DNA of 64,000 bases from GCA-002727735 sp036159515 (GCA_036159515.1 JAYYEV010000043.1:10995-74994), one strand, 5' to 3'; shown: positions 26,565 through 36,284, counted from the stretch's first letter. Made by a program: numbers and translations. The notes: a model not told the origin generated them from the letters alone.

Positions 26565-26590
26565 GTCAAATTAAATTACTTCTAACTTTG
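26562..26590 (+). promoter_or_regulatory. Promoter of the histidine kinase gene (-33 TTTG, -7 TAACTTTG)
   Basis: TTTG (26562-26565), a 17-base spacer and TAACTTTG (26583-26590) match the phylum consensus. The box ends 7 bases before the TTG start at 26598, so the transcript would have little or no leader. Confidence 0.6.
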
Positions 26591-26597
26591 CATAGTC

Positions 26598-27503
26598 TTG
26601 AAAAAGGGAATAAAAAGTAATAGAACATTAATCATATTTTATATTCTGATTTCTTATGTAATACTTCAGTTTTTGTGGTGGGGTTTTCACATTATCGATT
26701 TATCTGAGCAAATTGACGCGGACAAAAGTGAGATTAATAGTACAATAAGGATGATTATAGGAGAAGCGGCTGTTTTTATTTTAATCATTTTTATAGGGGC
26801 ATATTACGTAATTAGATCCTACTACAATGAATTAGCTCTTTTTAAAAAAGAGAAAAATTTTGCCCTCTCGGTCACACATGAATTAAAAACACCAATAGCT
26901 ACCTCTAAATTATTTGCTCAAACCTTATTAAAGAGAAGTAATTTAGGGGAAGCACAAAAAAAGGAAAGTCTTGAAAAAATTATTGAGGAGCAAAATAGAT
27001 TAAATGCTTTAGTGGAAAAAATTTTGTTAGCTAGCTCCATTGATGATATGAGAAGCCAGATAGAAAAAAAACCAGTTAATATCAATAAAACAATAGATAG
27101 TATTTTAACTCAAATTAGAGAAACTCATCATGTCATTAATAATATTGAAAAAGATTTAACCATCAATGGAGATGAATTTTATCTCATTTCATTATTTCAA
27201 AATTTGATTGATAATGCTTTAAAATATGCTGAAAAAAATACCACGGTCACTATTTCTAGTACAAGGCATCAAGGTGCGATTCTAATTCAGGTAGCAGATG
27301 AAGGAATTGGTATAAAAAACGAATTCAAAGAATTAATTTTTGAGCGTTTTTTTCGAATAGGTGATGAAGAAACAAGAGATACAAAAGGAACTGGTTTAGG
27401 ATTATTTTTAGTAAAAGAAATTGTTAAACTTCACGATGGAGAGATTACATGCAGAGATAACTCGCCAAAAGGAACCATATTTGAGATAAAATTTAATAGT
27501 TGA
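26598..27503 (+). CDS. Membrane sensor histidine kinase
   Basis: 301 aa, TTG start (no in-frame ATG nearby). Two transmembrane helices (about 10-30, 54-74) enclose a short periplasmic loop of about 23 residues, too small for a folded sensor domain. The HisKA box SVTHELKTPIAT places the phospho-acceptor at His94; N box QNLIDNALKYAEK, G1 ADEGIGI and G2 GTGLGLFLVKEIV complete the ATPase domain. No response regulator is adjacent; the next gene is gpmI, overlapping or abutting (ATG 3 bases after the stop). A membrane-embedded or partner-derived signal is likely; which one is unknown. Confidence 0.85.
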   Translation: MKKGIKSNRTLIIFYILISYVILQFLWWGFHIIDLSEQIDADKSEINSTIRMIIGEAAVFILIIFIGAYYVIRSYYNELALFKKEKNFALSVTHELKTPIATSKLFAQTLLKRSNLGEAQKKESLEKIIEEQNRLNALVEKILLASSIDDMRSQIEKKPVNINKTIDSILTQIRETHHVINNIEKDLTINGDEFYLISLFQNLIDNALKYAEKNTTVTISSTRHQGAILIQVADEGIGIKNEFKELIFERFFRIGDEETRDTKGTGLGLFLVKEIVKLHDGEITCRDNSPKGTIFEIKFNS

Positions 27504-27505
27504 TA

Positions 27506-29011
27506 ATGGAAAAAAAGACTGCATTAATCATTTTAGATGGTTGGGGCATTGGAAACCAAGATAGTTCTGATGGTGTCTATAAAGCACATACCCCTTTTTT
27601 TGATCAGATCTTTAAAAATAACAATAGTGCAACGTTAGAAACCTTTGGTGAGAAAGTAGGCTTACCAAAGGGACAGATGGGGAACTCCGAGGTAGGCCAT
27701 CTTAATATTGGTGCAGGTAGAATAGTTTATCAAGACTTATTAAAAATAGATCGTGCCATAGAAGATAAAACATTTCACCATCATCCTACCATTTTAGAAG
27801 CCATTCAATATGCTAAAGTTAATCAAAGCACCATTCATTTAATGGGTTTGGTATCAACTGGCGGTGTTCATTCGTCTCTTAATCATCTATTGTCATTATG
27901 CGATGTTCTTAAAGAATGGCCTCAAATACCTGTTCAAATACATGGTTTTAGTGATGGGAGAGATTGCGATCCCCATTCTGGAAAACTTTATTTTAAACAA
28001 CTTATTGATCATATAAAAGACACTAATATTAATCTGGCTTCGATAATAGGGCGCTACTATGCAATGGATCGTGATCAAAGGTGGGATAGGATAAAAAAAG
28101 CATACGATTTACTTATAAATGCTGAGGGGAAAACATATGATAATTGTGAATCCGCTTTTCTGGATCAATACAATTTAGGTATTTCGGATGAATTTATCCC
28201 TCCCATTTCATTTAGTCAACATGGGAAGATAGAAGATAAGGATGTGGTCATTTGTTTTAATTTTCGTACGGATCGATGTAGACAAATTTCTACTGTTTTG
28301 ACTCAGAAAGATTTCATGGATTTTGAAATGAAGAAATTGGACATAAAGTACCTCACCATGACTAATTATGATAGAACATTTGAAGGGGTAGATGTAATTT
28401 ATGACAAGGAAAATATACCAAACACGTTAGGAGAAGTGATTAGTGTAAATGGAAAATCTCAGCTTAGAATTGCTGAAACCGAAAAATATCCTCATGTCAC
28501 TTATTTTTTAAGTGGAGGAAGAGAGCTTGAGTTTGAAGGTGAAAATAGAATTGTAGCTAGCTCTCCCAAGGTAGCAACTTATGACTTAAAGCCTGAAATG
28601 AGTGCCTTCGAAGTAACATCCAGTTGCATTTCATTTACTAATGAAAATAACCCTGATTTTATTTGCTTAAACTATGCAAATCCAGATATGGTTGGTCATA
28701 CGGGAGTACCAGATGCTATTTTAAAAGCATGTGAGACTGTAGACCAGTGCCTTAAAGAGCTAACTACATTTTTAGTCGGTCAAAACTATGCTGTATTGGT
28801 TATTGCAGATCATGGTAATGCGGATAAGATGTTTAATGAGGATGGGTCAGCTCATACAGCACATACGTTAAATCTTGTTCCAGTAGTTTTAATGGGAGTA
28901 GATTCAAAAATCACAAATGGCAAATTAGCAGATGTAGCACCAACTATTTTAGATTTAATGGGTTTAGAAAAGCCAATAGAAATGACAGGCGTTTCTATTA
29001 TTCAGTCCTAA
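27506..29011 (+). CDS. gpmI: 2,3-bisphosphoglycerate-independent phosphoglycerate mutase
   Basis: 501 aa from ATG 27506 (a TTG two codons upstream is in frame but less likely). Alkaline-phosphatase-type metal site: LDGWGIG (Asp11), catalytic Ser61 in GQMGNSEVGHLNIGAGR, later FNFRTDRCRQ, NYANPDMVGHTG and ADHGNADKM. It interconverts 3- and 2-phosphoglycerate with two Mn ions. The phospho-transfer serine and metal ligands are intact and the length is usual. It follows the kinase gene directly, and its last 14 bases overlap the converging type B T9SS substrate gene. Confidence 0.95.
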   Translation: MEKKTALIILDGWGIGNQDSSDGVYKAHTPFFDQIFKNNNSATLETFGEKVGLPKGQMGNSEVGHLNIGAGRIVYQDLLKIDRAIEDKTFHHHPTILEAIQYAKVNQSTIHLMGLVSTGGVHSSLNHLLSLCDVLKEWPQIPVQIHGFSDGRDCDPHSGKLYFKQLIDHIKDTNINLASIIGRYYAMDRDQRWDRIKKAYDLLINAEGKTYDNCESAFLDQYNLGISDEFIPPISFSQHGKIEDKDVVICFNFRTDRCRQISTVLTQKDFMDFEMKKLDIKYLTMTNYDRTFEGVDVIYDKENIPNTLGEVISVNGKSQLRIAETEKYPHVTYFLSGGRELEFEGENRIVASSPKVATYDLKPEMSAFEVTSSCISFTNENNPDFICLNYANPDMVGHTGVPDAILKACETVDQCLKELTTFLVGQNYAVLVIADHGNADKMFNEDGSAHTAHTLNLVPVVLMGVDSKITNGKLADVAPTILDLMGLEKPIEMTGVSIIQS

Positions 29012-30692
29012 TTAAATGAACATATCCACTAATTAAGGTAGAATTATAATTGTATTTTTTTGACTCTGGATCAACTATGTAATAATAAATACCCTCCTTT
29101 AATTTATCTCCACTTTCATAATGTGTGCCGGTCCAATCATTTTGGTAGTCTTCATTCACATAAACTAGTTTCCCCCAACGATTATATATCAGCACAGATG
29201 GATTAGGGTAGTCATCTAAGTTAACTGGGACAAAGAAATCATTTATCCCATCACTATTTGGTGTGAATACATTTATGTTTTCTATAGGGCATTGATTCCA
29301 AACCAAAGTGCTGTCACTTATTTCTTGATTACAACCGTCTACTATATTAAGGATGAAATATTGTGTAGAATCTGGGCTAACTATAATAGAGTCTTGGTTA
29401 GCTCCATTAGACCAAATCAACGATTTTGGTTCTATTCCACCTCCCCATTCGCTTTGTATCATTGCCGATTCGAAAAGTTCACTACATATGTTTAAACTAT
29501 CAGGGAGGGATAAAAATAATGGAGGATAATCACTAATGTAAATATTGGCGGTAGTGGTATCAAAACTTCCGGAACATCGTTCGTAAATCACATTTAACAC
29601 AACAGTTTCAGTAGACTCTGAAATGGTATCTAAGTTAGGGTAGATAAAAAGAGTATCAGAAAATTGTCCTGCTGGAATAATTAAGCTATCACTTATTTCT
29701 GGATAGTCTAATGAGGGTGTTGCAGTACCCCCTACGTCAAAATAAACAACAAAGTCATTACTAGCATCTGGTCTGTCAAATGTAAAATAAGCAGCATTAC
29801 AACCTTCATACAGAAGGGTATCACTATTTGCAATTCCGCTTGAAACACTAACACTTCCATTTGAGCTAAAGCTACCCGCTTCTAAAAACACCCACGAATC
29901 TAAATTGGCATCTGAACCATCCGCTAATGCCAGTCTGATGTGATATATCTCTCCACATTGGACCACTGTGGTAGCGGTGAATGATGTGGTAAATCCATTA
30001 CAAGATAGGGTTTGTGGAAAAGTGGACTGATTGTCAATATAATACTGGCTATTTAGCAGATTATTGACAGAGCTTATTGTGATGGGAAGTGGAGGACTTG
30101 AATTAGGAACGTTTGCAATATTAATGGACCCATTAGGGAAACTAGAAGGGGAAGAATAAGGACCTGATATTCCTGGTCCAGAAATGAAAAAACCAAACAC
30201 ATCATTATACTCAGAATTGATCCAAGTTAAGTATTCATTAGATCCAAAAACATAGTTAAAAGATAGTGTATCTGAATTAGGAATAAAGTCAAACTCAAGC
30301 GTGGCCACATCAAAAATACCCGATACGTTAAAAGGCTGATTAATTAATGGAGGTACACTGTTAGCTATGTTTAGTAAATCAGGATCACTATTTGTGCTAA
30401 AAGGAATATTCCCTGAGCCAAATCCGTTTGGGTCTAAATCAATAATATCACCAGTTGAAAGGACAACTCCACTATCTATACCTAAGTTTGAATTAATGGC
30501 ATTAAAAAAACCAACTTGGATGGGATCTCCTTGATAAGTGACATTATTTGCTGAAACACCTCCACCCAATAGGACGTTATTAATAAGATGATTTGAATTG
30601 TTGTATGGGTTGGCGTTTGATATTGTAATTTGGGCATGGTTGTTGACTAATAACCACATGGAGACAATTAGAAAGACAACATGAGCATTCAT
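28998..30692 (-). CDS. Choice-of-anchor L protein with type B T9SS sorting domain
   Basis: 564 aa. Signal peptide ending NNHA|QIT. An N-terminal choice-of-anchor L domain (about 25-270: GSNEYLTWINSEYNDVFGFF) is followed by an Ig/Calx-like segment, and ends in the CHU_C (gliding motility-associated, T9SS type B) domain: NVFTPNSDGINDFF (about 475-488), then VLIYNRWGKLVY and LKEGIYYYIV. Type B domains direct export and surface attachment with a PorP/SprF-type partner. No SprF-like gene lies next to it, unlike many type B cargo genes. The cell-surface function is unknown; adhesion is plausible. Confidence 0.88.
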   Translation of the reverse strand: MNAHVVFLIVSMWLLVNNHAQITISNANPYNNSNHLINNVLLGGGVSANNVTYQGDPIQVGFFNAINSNLGIDSGVVLSTGDIIDLDPNGFGSGNIPFSTNSDPDLLNIANSVPPLINQPFNVSGIFDVATLEFDFIPNSDTLSFNYVFGSNEYLTWINSEYNDVFGFFISGPGISGPYSSPSSFPNGSINIANVPNSSPPLPITISSVNNLLNSQYYIDNQSTFPQTLSCNGFTTSFTATTVVQCGEIYHIRLALADGSDANLDSWVFLEAGSFSSNGSVSVSSGIANSDTLLYEGCNAAYFTFDRPDASNDFVVYFDVGGTATPSLDYPEISDSLIIPAGQFSDTLFIYPNLDTISESTETVVLNVIYERCSGSFDTTTANIYISDYPPLFLSLPDSLNICSELFESAMIQSEWGGGIEPKSLIWSNGANQDSIIVSPDSTQYFILNIVDGCNQEISDSTLVWNQCPIENINVFTPNSDGINDFFVPVNLDDYPNPSVLIYNRWGKLVYVNEDYQNDWTGTHYESGDKLKEGIYYYIVDPESKKYNYNSTLISGYVHLIRTE

Positions 30693-30783
30693 AATTTAAA
30701 GATATCAAATAATTAAGACTTCTTTTTTAGATGAAAAAAAGATAATTCCTAATTTCACCACTCTTTTTGATTAGCATTTAAAA

Positions 30784-33729
30784 ATGAAAAAAGCCATTAA
30801 ATATTTCATCAGATTTTTCTTAGTTACATTAATTCTAGTATTATCATTTCTAATTATCATTCCATATTTTTTTAAAGAGGAAATAGAGGTTATGGTAAAG
30901 GATCAGGCTTCTAATTATTTGGATGCTGATTTGGAATTTGATCATGTTTCAATTTCAGCCATTTCATCATTTCCTGAGCTAAAAGTGGGGGTTTCTGAGT
31001 TAAAACTAGTGGGTAATAATGTGTTTGAAGGTGTAGAACTGATACATGTTCATCAGCTTGATCTAGAAATGGATCTGTGGAAAGTTATATTTAACCAAGA
31101 GTATGAAGTAAAATATATTTCCCTGTCTAGTCCTGTTATACAGCTTATCACATTGGATAATGGTGAGTCCAATTACGATATTTATAAAACAGACACCATT
31201 AATGAAAATGTTGCGATACCCGAAATGAACGAATCTCCTATTAAGTTTAAGCTGGAAAAATATGAACTGAAGAATGCTCAGCTTTTATACAAAGATGATT
31301 TATATCAGCTATCTGTACAAATTGATTCTTTAGATCACGATGGGGAATTCGTAATGCATGCAGATACGTTTGATTTAAATACGATAACGAAGGCAAGTAC
31401 ATTTAATTTTGAATATGAAGGAGTTAAATTAATAGATGATGTAGCCCTAAGATTTCTTTTTAATGGAGCCATCGTCTTTGAAAACGAAGATATAATTTTT
31501 CAAATTAGAGAAAATAAGACCAGTTTAAATGAGTTAGATCTTTCATTTTATGGTGGAATTAACATGAAGCCAGATAGCTATGAATTGGATGTTAGATTAG
31601 CTACTATTGACCAGTCATTTAGACATTTTTTAAGTCTAATTCCTATAACCTATCAGAAAGACTTTAACAATTTGGAAATAGAAGGAGAATTTAACGTTGA
31701 AAGTACCTTTAGTGGCATTTACACTGATAATGATGTGCCTTCTTTTGATATTTCGCTAGAAGTTAACAATGGTTATGCAAAATATCCAGATTTAAATGAT
31801 CCTATTGAAAATATCAAATTATCATTTAAGACTACCTTCCCTGGAGGATCAAACTATGATGATTTACAAGTAAGTTTAGAATCTATGAATTTCTCTTTTT
31901 TAAATTCTAAATTTAAGTTGTCATTTTTTGGAAATCATTTTATTAGTGATCCTTTTATATCTGCTGATTTATCTTCAAATCTAAATTTAGCTGAATTATC
32001 AAAAGTATACCCTCTTGATTCTATAAGTATAAACGGGAATTGCAGAACCGACATTCACATAAAAGGAAGTTATTCGTCTATTGAAAAAGAACAATATGAT
32101 CTCTTTGAAGCGGGTGGTATATTTGATCTTACTGACTTCGAATTCACTTCTAAAGACTTAGATAACCCATTGGGTATAAGTAATATGTTCTTTGAGATAC
32201 AGCCTCAAAAACTGAAGCTGGATAAGTTGTTATTCAAAACAGGCCAATCTGACATTCAACTCAATGGTGAAGTCACAAATTATTGGCCATATATTTTGAG
32301 AAATGAAAAATTAAATGGTTCATTCACTTTGAATAGTTCTTACTTAAATTTAGATGAATTTATGCCTGCGTATGAAACCGAAAATTCGGATTCAATTCCA
32401 TTGGATTCAACAACATTAGAAACTGATAATGAAGTGATTTCTGTTCCAGAAAATATTTACTTTAGGTTTGAATCCAACATCAATTCACTAATGTATGATA
32501 GTATGCCGATAAAAAAATTTAACGGCATTTTAAAGATAGAAGATGGAAAAATAAACCTGGATCAGTTTAACATGCAATTATTTAGAGGACAAATCTCCTT
32601 AAATGGGACTTACTATGGTGTTAGCAATAAAAGGGCAAAACTAAATATGGAGTTAGATATTAAGGATATTTCTTTCAAAGAATCATACACTTACTTTGAG
32701 AGCATAAAAAAATACACCCCCTTGGTAAAATATTTTGATGGTAATTTTTCTACTTTTTTAGAAGCGGATGTTTTACTTAATGAATTTTATTATCCTGTTT
32801 ATACAGAAATATCAAGTAAAGGAAAATTAGTCTCTGATGAGGTTCAAATTTTAAGTAATTCGCCCATTGAAAAGTTAAAATCATATGCTCCCACTCTTTT
32901 TGTAGATAATGAAAAAATGAAAGATTTAAACGTATCCTATTCTCTTTCTGATGGGAAATTTATATTAGAAGAAACACCCATTAAATTAAATAACCATACT
33001 CTATCTGTAAGCGGATTTACTTCTTTGGGTCAAGAGATAGGATATAAAATAGAAACAGAGATACCAATTAAGGAATTAAAGAACTCCACTAGTTCAATTA
33101 GTAGTTTATTAAAAGAAACTAATATTGGAACTAATAAGGGCAACATACCGCTGACAGTTCTAGTAAATGGAGATTTGAAAAACCCTACCTATTCAACTAG
33201 TTTAGGAGAGTTAAAAATGGATTTACTAGAAAAGGGAAAAGATATCATTACAGAAAAAGTAGATAAAGTAAAAAAAGAAGCATTAGAGGAAGCGCAAAAA
33301 AAAGCAGATGATATTATCAGATTAGCCCAATTGAAAGCACAGCAAATTAGAGATGAAGGGGAGAATAAAGCTAAACTTATTGAAGATGAGGCCATCCGAA
33401 ATAAAGCAAAAGCGGACCAAAAAACTAAGGAAGAAGTGTCTAAATTAAGAGATGAAGGGTATAAAGTAGCTGATAAACTTATTGAGGAGGCTAACACCCC
33501 GTTAGCTAAAATAGCGGCTGAGAAAACAGCTAAAAAAATGAAATCCCAAACGGACAAGAAAGCAGATGCTTTAGAGCTGAAGTTAAATGCGGAGTCTAAA
33601 AAAATTCAAAACGCAGCTTTTAAGCAAGCAAAAAACCTAAGAGAAGAAGCAAATTCAAATGCAGATAATGTAGAAAATAAGGCAGAAGAAGAAGCAAATA
33701 AAATTTTAGAAGCAGCAAAAAACAAGTAA
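30784..33729 (+). CDS. AsmA-like envelope protein with C-terminal coiled-coil tail
   Basis: 981 aa. One N-terminal transmembrane helix (about 7-28), then the AsmA-type repeating-beta-groove body, starting DLEFDHVSISAISSFPEL and continuing to about 810 (GNIPLTVLVNGDLKNPTY near 780-797). AsmA-like proteins span the periplasm and are linked to phospholipid transport. Unusually the last ~165 residues (about 815-981) form a highly charged Ala/Lys/Glu-rich helix array with many heptads (AQKKADDII, AKLIEDEA, KLRDEGYKVADKLIEEA), a soluble coiled-coil tail. It opens the run with the M20 peptidase and LEA-like lipoprotein (1-base gaps). Confidence 0.85.
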   Translation: MKKAIKYFIRFFLVTLILVLSFLIIIPYFFKEEIEVMVKDQASNYLDADLEFDHVSISAISSFPELKVGVSELKLVGNNVFEGVELIHVHQLDLEMDLWKVIFNQEYEVKYISLSSPVIQLITLDNGESNYDIYKTDTINENVAIPEMNESPIKFKLEKYELKNAQLLYKDDLYQLSVQIDSLDHDGEFVMHADTFDLNTITKASTFNFEYEGVKLIDDVALRFLFNGAIVFENEDIIFQIRENKTSLNELDLSFYGGINMKPDSYELDVRLATIDQSFRHFLSLIPITYQKDFNNLEIEGEFNVESTFSGIYTDNDVPSFDISLEVNNGYAKYPDLNDPIENIKLSFKTTFPGGSNYDDLQVSLESMNFSFLNSKFKLSFFGNHFISDPFISADLSSNLNLAELSKVYPLDSISINGNCRTDIHIKGSYSSIEKEQYDLFEAGGIFDLTDFEFTSKDLDNPLGISNMFFEIQPQKLKLDKLLFKTGQSDIQLNGEVTNYWPYILRNEKLNGSFTLNSSYLNLDEFMPAYETENSDSIPLDSTTLETDNEVISVPENIYFRFESNINSLMYDSMPIKKFNGILKIEDGKINLDQFNMQLFRGQISLNGTYYGVSNKRAKLNMELDIKDISFKESYTYFESIKKYTPLVKYFDGNFSTFLEADVLLNEFYYPVYTEISSKGKLVSDEVQILSNSPIEKLKSYAPTLFVDNEKMKDLNVSYSLSDGKFILEETPIKLNNHTLSVSGFTSLGQEIGYKIETEIPIKELKNSTSSISSLLKETNIGTNKGNIPLTVLVNGDLKNPTYSTSLGELKMDLLEKGKDIITEKVDKVKKEALEEAQKKADDIIRLAQLKAQQIRDEGENKAKLIEDEAIRNKAKADQKTKEEVSKLRDEGYKVADKLIEEANTPLAKIAAEKTAKKMKSQTDKKADALELKLNAESKKIQNAAFKQAKNLREEANSNADNVENKAEEEANKILEAAKNK

Positions 33730-33730
33730 A

Positions 33731-35116
33731 ATGACTCAAGAATACATAGAAAGTAACAAATCAAAATTTTTAGATGAATTGATGGAATTATTAACTATTC
33801 CATCGGTAAGTGCAGACCTTTCATTTAAAGATGATGTGTTAAAAGCAGCCACATTTTTATGTGATCAATTGACCCAAATTGGGGCAGATAACGTCCAATT
33901 ATTTCCTACTGCAGGCCACCCCATTGTGTACGGAGAAAAAATAATCTCTAATGATGCTCCTACTGTTTTAGTTTATGGTCATTATGATGTTCAACCAGCA
34001 GATCCTTATGAGTTATGGGATTCAGAACCATTTAAACCCGAAATAAGAAAAACGAAAATACACCCAGATGGGGCTATTTTTGCGAGAGGCGCATGTGACG
34101 ATAAAGGTCAGATGTTTATGCACTTAAAGGCCTTTGAAGCAATGTACAAAACAAACAATCTTAATTGTAACGTCAAATTCATGCTTGAGGGAGAAGAAGA
34201 AGTCGGTTCTGAAAATCTGGAAAAATTCGTAAGAGAATATAGGGAAATGCTTAAAGCAGATGTGGTATTAGTTTCAGATACAGGAATTATTAATAACCAA
34301 ACCCCATCCATATGTGTCGGATTAAGGGGGTTGAGTTATTTAGAAGTGGAAGTGACTGGTCCTAATCGAGATTTACATTCTGGTTTGTATGGAGGAGGTG
34401 TAGCAAACCCTATAAATATCCTATCTTCTATGATTGCATCGTTGCATGACGAATCAGGAAAAATAAATATTCCAGAATTTTATAAAAATGTTTTAGTAGT
34501 CAGTGATGAGGAGAGGCAAGAAATGTCAAAAGCACCTTTCAATTTAGATGATTATAAAAAAGATCTTGATGTGGATGAAGTTTTTGGTGAGATAGGATAT
34601 TCAACCAATGAAAGAACATCTATTAGACCCTCTCTAGACGTAAATGGCATTTGGGGCGGATATATTGGAGAAGGTGCAAAAACTGTTCTTCCTTCAAAAG
34701 CATATGCAAAAATATCTATGCGTTTAGTTCCAAACCAATCCTCCGAAGAAATTACTCGTCTTTTTGAACATCACTTTAAAAAAATTGCTCCCGCACATGT
34801 CAAAGTAAAGGTAACTCCTCATCATGGTGGAGAAGGGGTTGTAATCCCTACTAATTTTAAAGGTTATCAGGCCGCTAAAAAAGCCATGCATAAAACTTTT
34901 GGCGTTGACCCTATACCAGTTAGAAGTGGGGGTAGTATTCCTATTGTACCTATGTTTGAAGAGGTATTAGGTCTAAAGACAATCTTACTTGGTTTTGGTT
35001 TAGATTCTGACGTTATTCATTCTCCAAATGAACATTTTGGGTTGTTTAATTTCTATAAGGGCATAGAAACTATTCCATATTTTTATCAATATTTTGCTGA
35101 ATTAATGAAAGAGTAA
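33731..35116 (+). CDS. M20 family dipeptidase
   Basis: 461 aa. Metal ligands of the M20 family can be placed: VYGHYDVQPAD, RGACDDKGQ, EGEEEVGSEN, SDTGI and the C-terminal DVIHSPNEHFG. The dimerisation domain contains DLHSGLYGGGVANP and the later PVRSGGSIPIVP, as in carnosinase-like/CPG2 dipeptidases. It hydrolyses dipeptides with two zinc ions in the cytoplasm. The gene begins 1 base after the AsmA-like stop and ends 1 base before the LEA-like lipoprotein, so all three are one transcript. Confidence 0.9.
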   Translation: MTQEYIESNKSKFLDELMELLTIPSVSADLSFKDDVLKAATFLCDQLTQIGADNVQLFPTAGHPIVYGEKIISNDAPTVLVYGHYDVQPADPYELWDSEPFKPEIRKTKIHPDGAIFARGACDDKGQMFMHLKAFEAMYKTNNLNCNVKFMLEGEEEVGSENLEKFVREYREMLKADVVLVSDTGIINNQTPSICVGLRGLSYLEVEVTGPNRDLHSGLYGGGVANPINILSSMIASLHDESGKINIPEFYKNVLVVSDEERQEMSKAPFNLDDYKKDLDVDEVFGEIGYSTNERTSIRPSLDVNGIWGGYIGEGAKTVLPSKAYAKISMRLVPNQSSEEITRLFEHHFKKIAPAHVKVKVTPHHGGEGVVIPTNFKGYQAAKKAMHKTFGVDPIPVRSGGSIPIVPMFEEVLGLKTILLGFGLDSDVIHSPNEHFGLFNFYKGIETIPYFYQYFAELMKE

Positions 35117-35117
35117 A

Positions 35118-35570
35118 ATGTTTAGAAAAATATTTTTTTCCATTATCATTTTTTCAATAGGATCTTGCATAACCTATCGCGATATAGAATTTATTGATGT
35201 TCATTCTATTTCATTTTCTAAAGAAAACGGATGCAGCCCCGTTTGTGCTGATTTAAAGGTATATAATCCCAATCAGTACCCTATTTTAATAAAAGATATT
35301 GATGTAGAAGCGCATTTAAATGATAAAAAAATTGGGAATGTGGTCAATGATAAAAAAATAAAATTGTTAAAACAGGATTCGATCGATATCCATTTAATCT
35401 TTCAATCCGATGCACAACAAATTTTAACTTCTTTAGTTAACTCTTTAGGCTTCCTTCTAGGAAAATCTCAAAATTTATCCTTAAGTGGTTCTTTGAAAGC
35501 TCAGGTCTTTTTGTTCAAAAAGAAGATTGATATTACATATAAAACAGATTTTAAGGATTTGTCGTTTTAG
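35118..35570 (+). CDS. LEA type 2/WHy-domain lipoprotein
   Basis: 150 aa. Lipobox FSIGSC (Cys17) after a short signal peptide. The mature part matches the WHy/LEA_2 immunoglobulin-like domain: VCADLKVYNPNQYPILIKDIDVEAHLN and a closing KTDFKDLSF. Such domains bind or stabilise hydrophobic ligands in plants and archaea; the bacterial role is unknown. It is the third gene of the AsmA-like transcript. A perfect 17-base palindrome starts immediately after its stop. Confidence 0.8.
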   Translation: MFRKIFFSIIIFSIGSCITYRDIEFIDVHSISFSKENGCSPVCADLKVYNPNQYPILIKDIDVEAHLNDKKIGNVVNDKKIKLLKQDSIDIHLIFQSDAQQILTSLVNSLGFLLGKSQNLSLSGSLKAQVFLFKKKIDITYKTDFKDLSF

Positions 35571-35571
35571 A

Positions 35572-35588
35572 ACGTAATTCAATTACGT
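35572..35588. repeat. Perfect 8-1-8 palindrome after the LEA-like gene
   Basis: ACGTAATT-C-AATTACGT lies one base past the stop at 35570. It has no T run, so it is not a classic terminator; dyad symmetry and position (42 bases before the next ATG) suggest an operator-type site for the 35630 pair or a 3' structure. Confidence 0.45.
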
Positions 35589-35629
35589 AGTAAGGTCATA
35601 ATTTAGTTTTTGAATTTAAAAAAATTAAA

Positions 35630-35941
35630 ATGATACAGACTTCACTACCATTCAATGTAAATTACATCATATATGAAAAAGGGGATACAGCCTTTCTGTT
35701 AGAAGGCTTCATCAAGCTAAAGAAGAAAAAATATTTCACTACCATTCCAATTGAAATACTTCGTTTGAGCCGGATAATTGAAAAAAGTGAAGGTGCTGAA
35801 ATCATGCAGTACATATGGAAGAGATTATACAGCTCTAATGACCCTGTGGTTGAAATTTCTCCAAATAAACATTTAAAAAGAATCATATGTCTCAATACGT
35901 GTGATTTGGGATTAACACATCATCAACTAAAAATTGCATAA
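35630..35941 (+). CDS. Small protein of unknown function upstream of a HIRAN-like gene
   Basis: 103 aa, cytosolic, with no signal peptide or membrane helix. It is rich in lysine and isoleucine (FIKLKKKKYFTTIPIEIL) and ends CLNTCDLGLTHHQLKIA with two cysteines and two histidines but no clear metal motif. I do not recognise the family. The HIRAN-like gene starts 1 base after its stop, so they are a two-gene unit with a palindrome in front. Confidence 0.7.
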   Translation: MIQTSLPFNVNYIIYEKGDTAFLLEGFIKLKKKKYFTTIPIEILRLSRIIEKSEGAEIMQYIWKRLYSSNDPVVEISPNKHLKRIICLNTCDLGLTHHQLKIA

Positions 35942-35942
35942 C

Positions 35943-36284
35943 ATGAAAACTTTAGCATTATCTACTACAGAAAACTTAGCATTACCTAAAATGGGTATTA
36001 TGACTCAGATAACAGAACTATCTAGGCACGATTATATTTATGTAAAGCACTTGTTAAATGAAAACACCTCTTTACTAATTTCTGAAGACAAAAGCAGATT
36101 TTGGGATGCAAATGCGTTAGCGGTTTTTTATAAGCATTTTAAAATAGGCTATTTAAATCCCTCAATTGCAAAGATGGTAAAAAGAATAATGGTCAAATAC
36201 GGGGGCGTATCAGCCGAATTGAAACACAAATCTTCTAATAACTTACCGTTTGAGAGTGTAGACATCGTATTGAAAATCGGGTAG
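35943..36284 (+). CDS. HIRAN-domain-like small protein
   Basis: 113 aa from ATG 35943 (a TTG three codons upstream is possible). The core DANALAVFYKHFKIGYLNPSIAKMV resembles the HIRAN fold, whose N-AIAVY-x3-KIGY signature occurs in DNA-damage-related helicases and as stand-alone bacterial proteins that may bind DNA ends. Support is by motif only and the assignment is moderate. It pairs with 35630 and ends directly against the converging EnvC-like gene with no gap. Confidence 0.6.
   Translation: MKTLALSTTENLALPKMGIMTQITELSRHDYIYVKHLLNENTSLLISEDKSRFWDANALAVFYKHFKIGYLNPSIAKMVKRIMVKYGGVSAELKHKSSNNLPFESVDIVLKIG

Noticed and set aside
33189..33557. Minus-strand frame opposite the AsmA coiled-coil tail
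   Set aside because: Serine/alanine/leucine-rich complement of the Ala/Lys/Glu-rich repeats; an artefact of composition.
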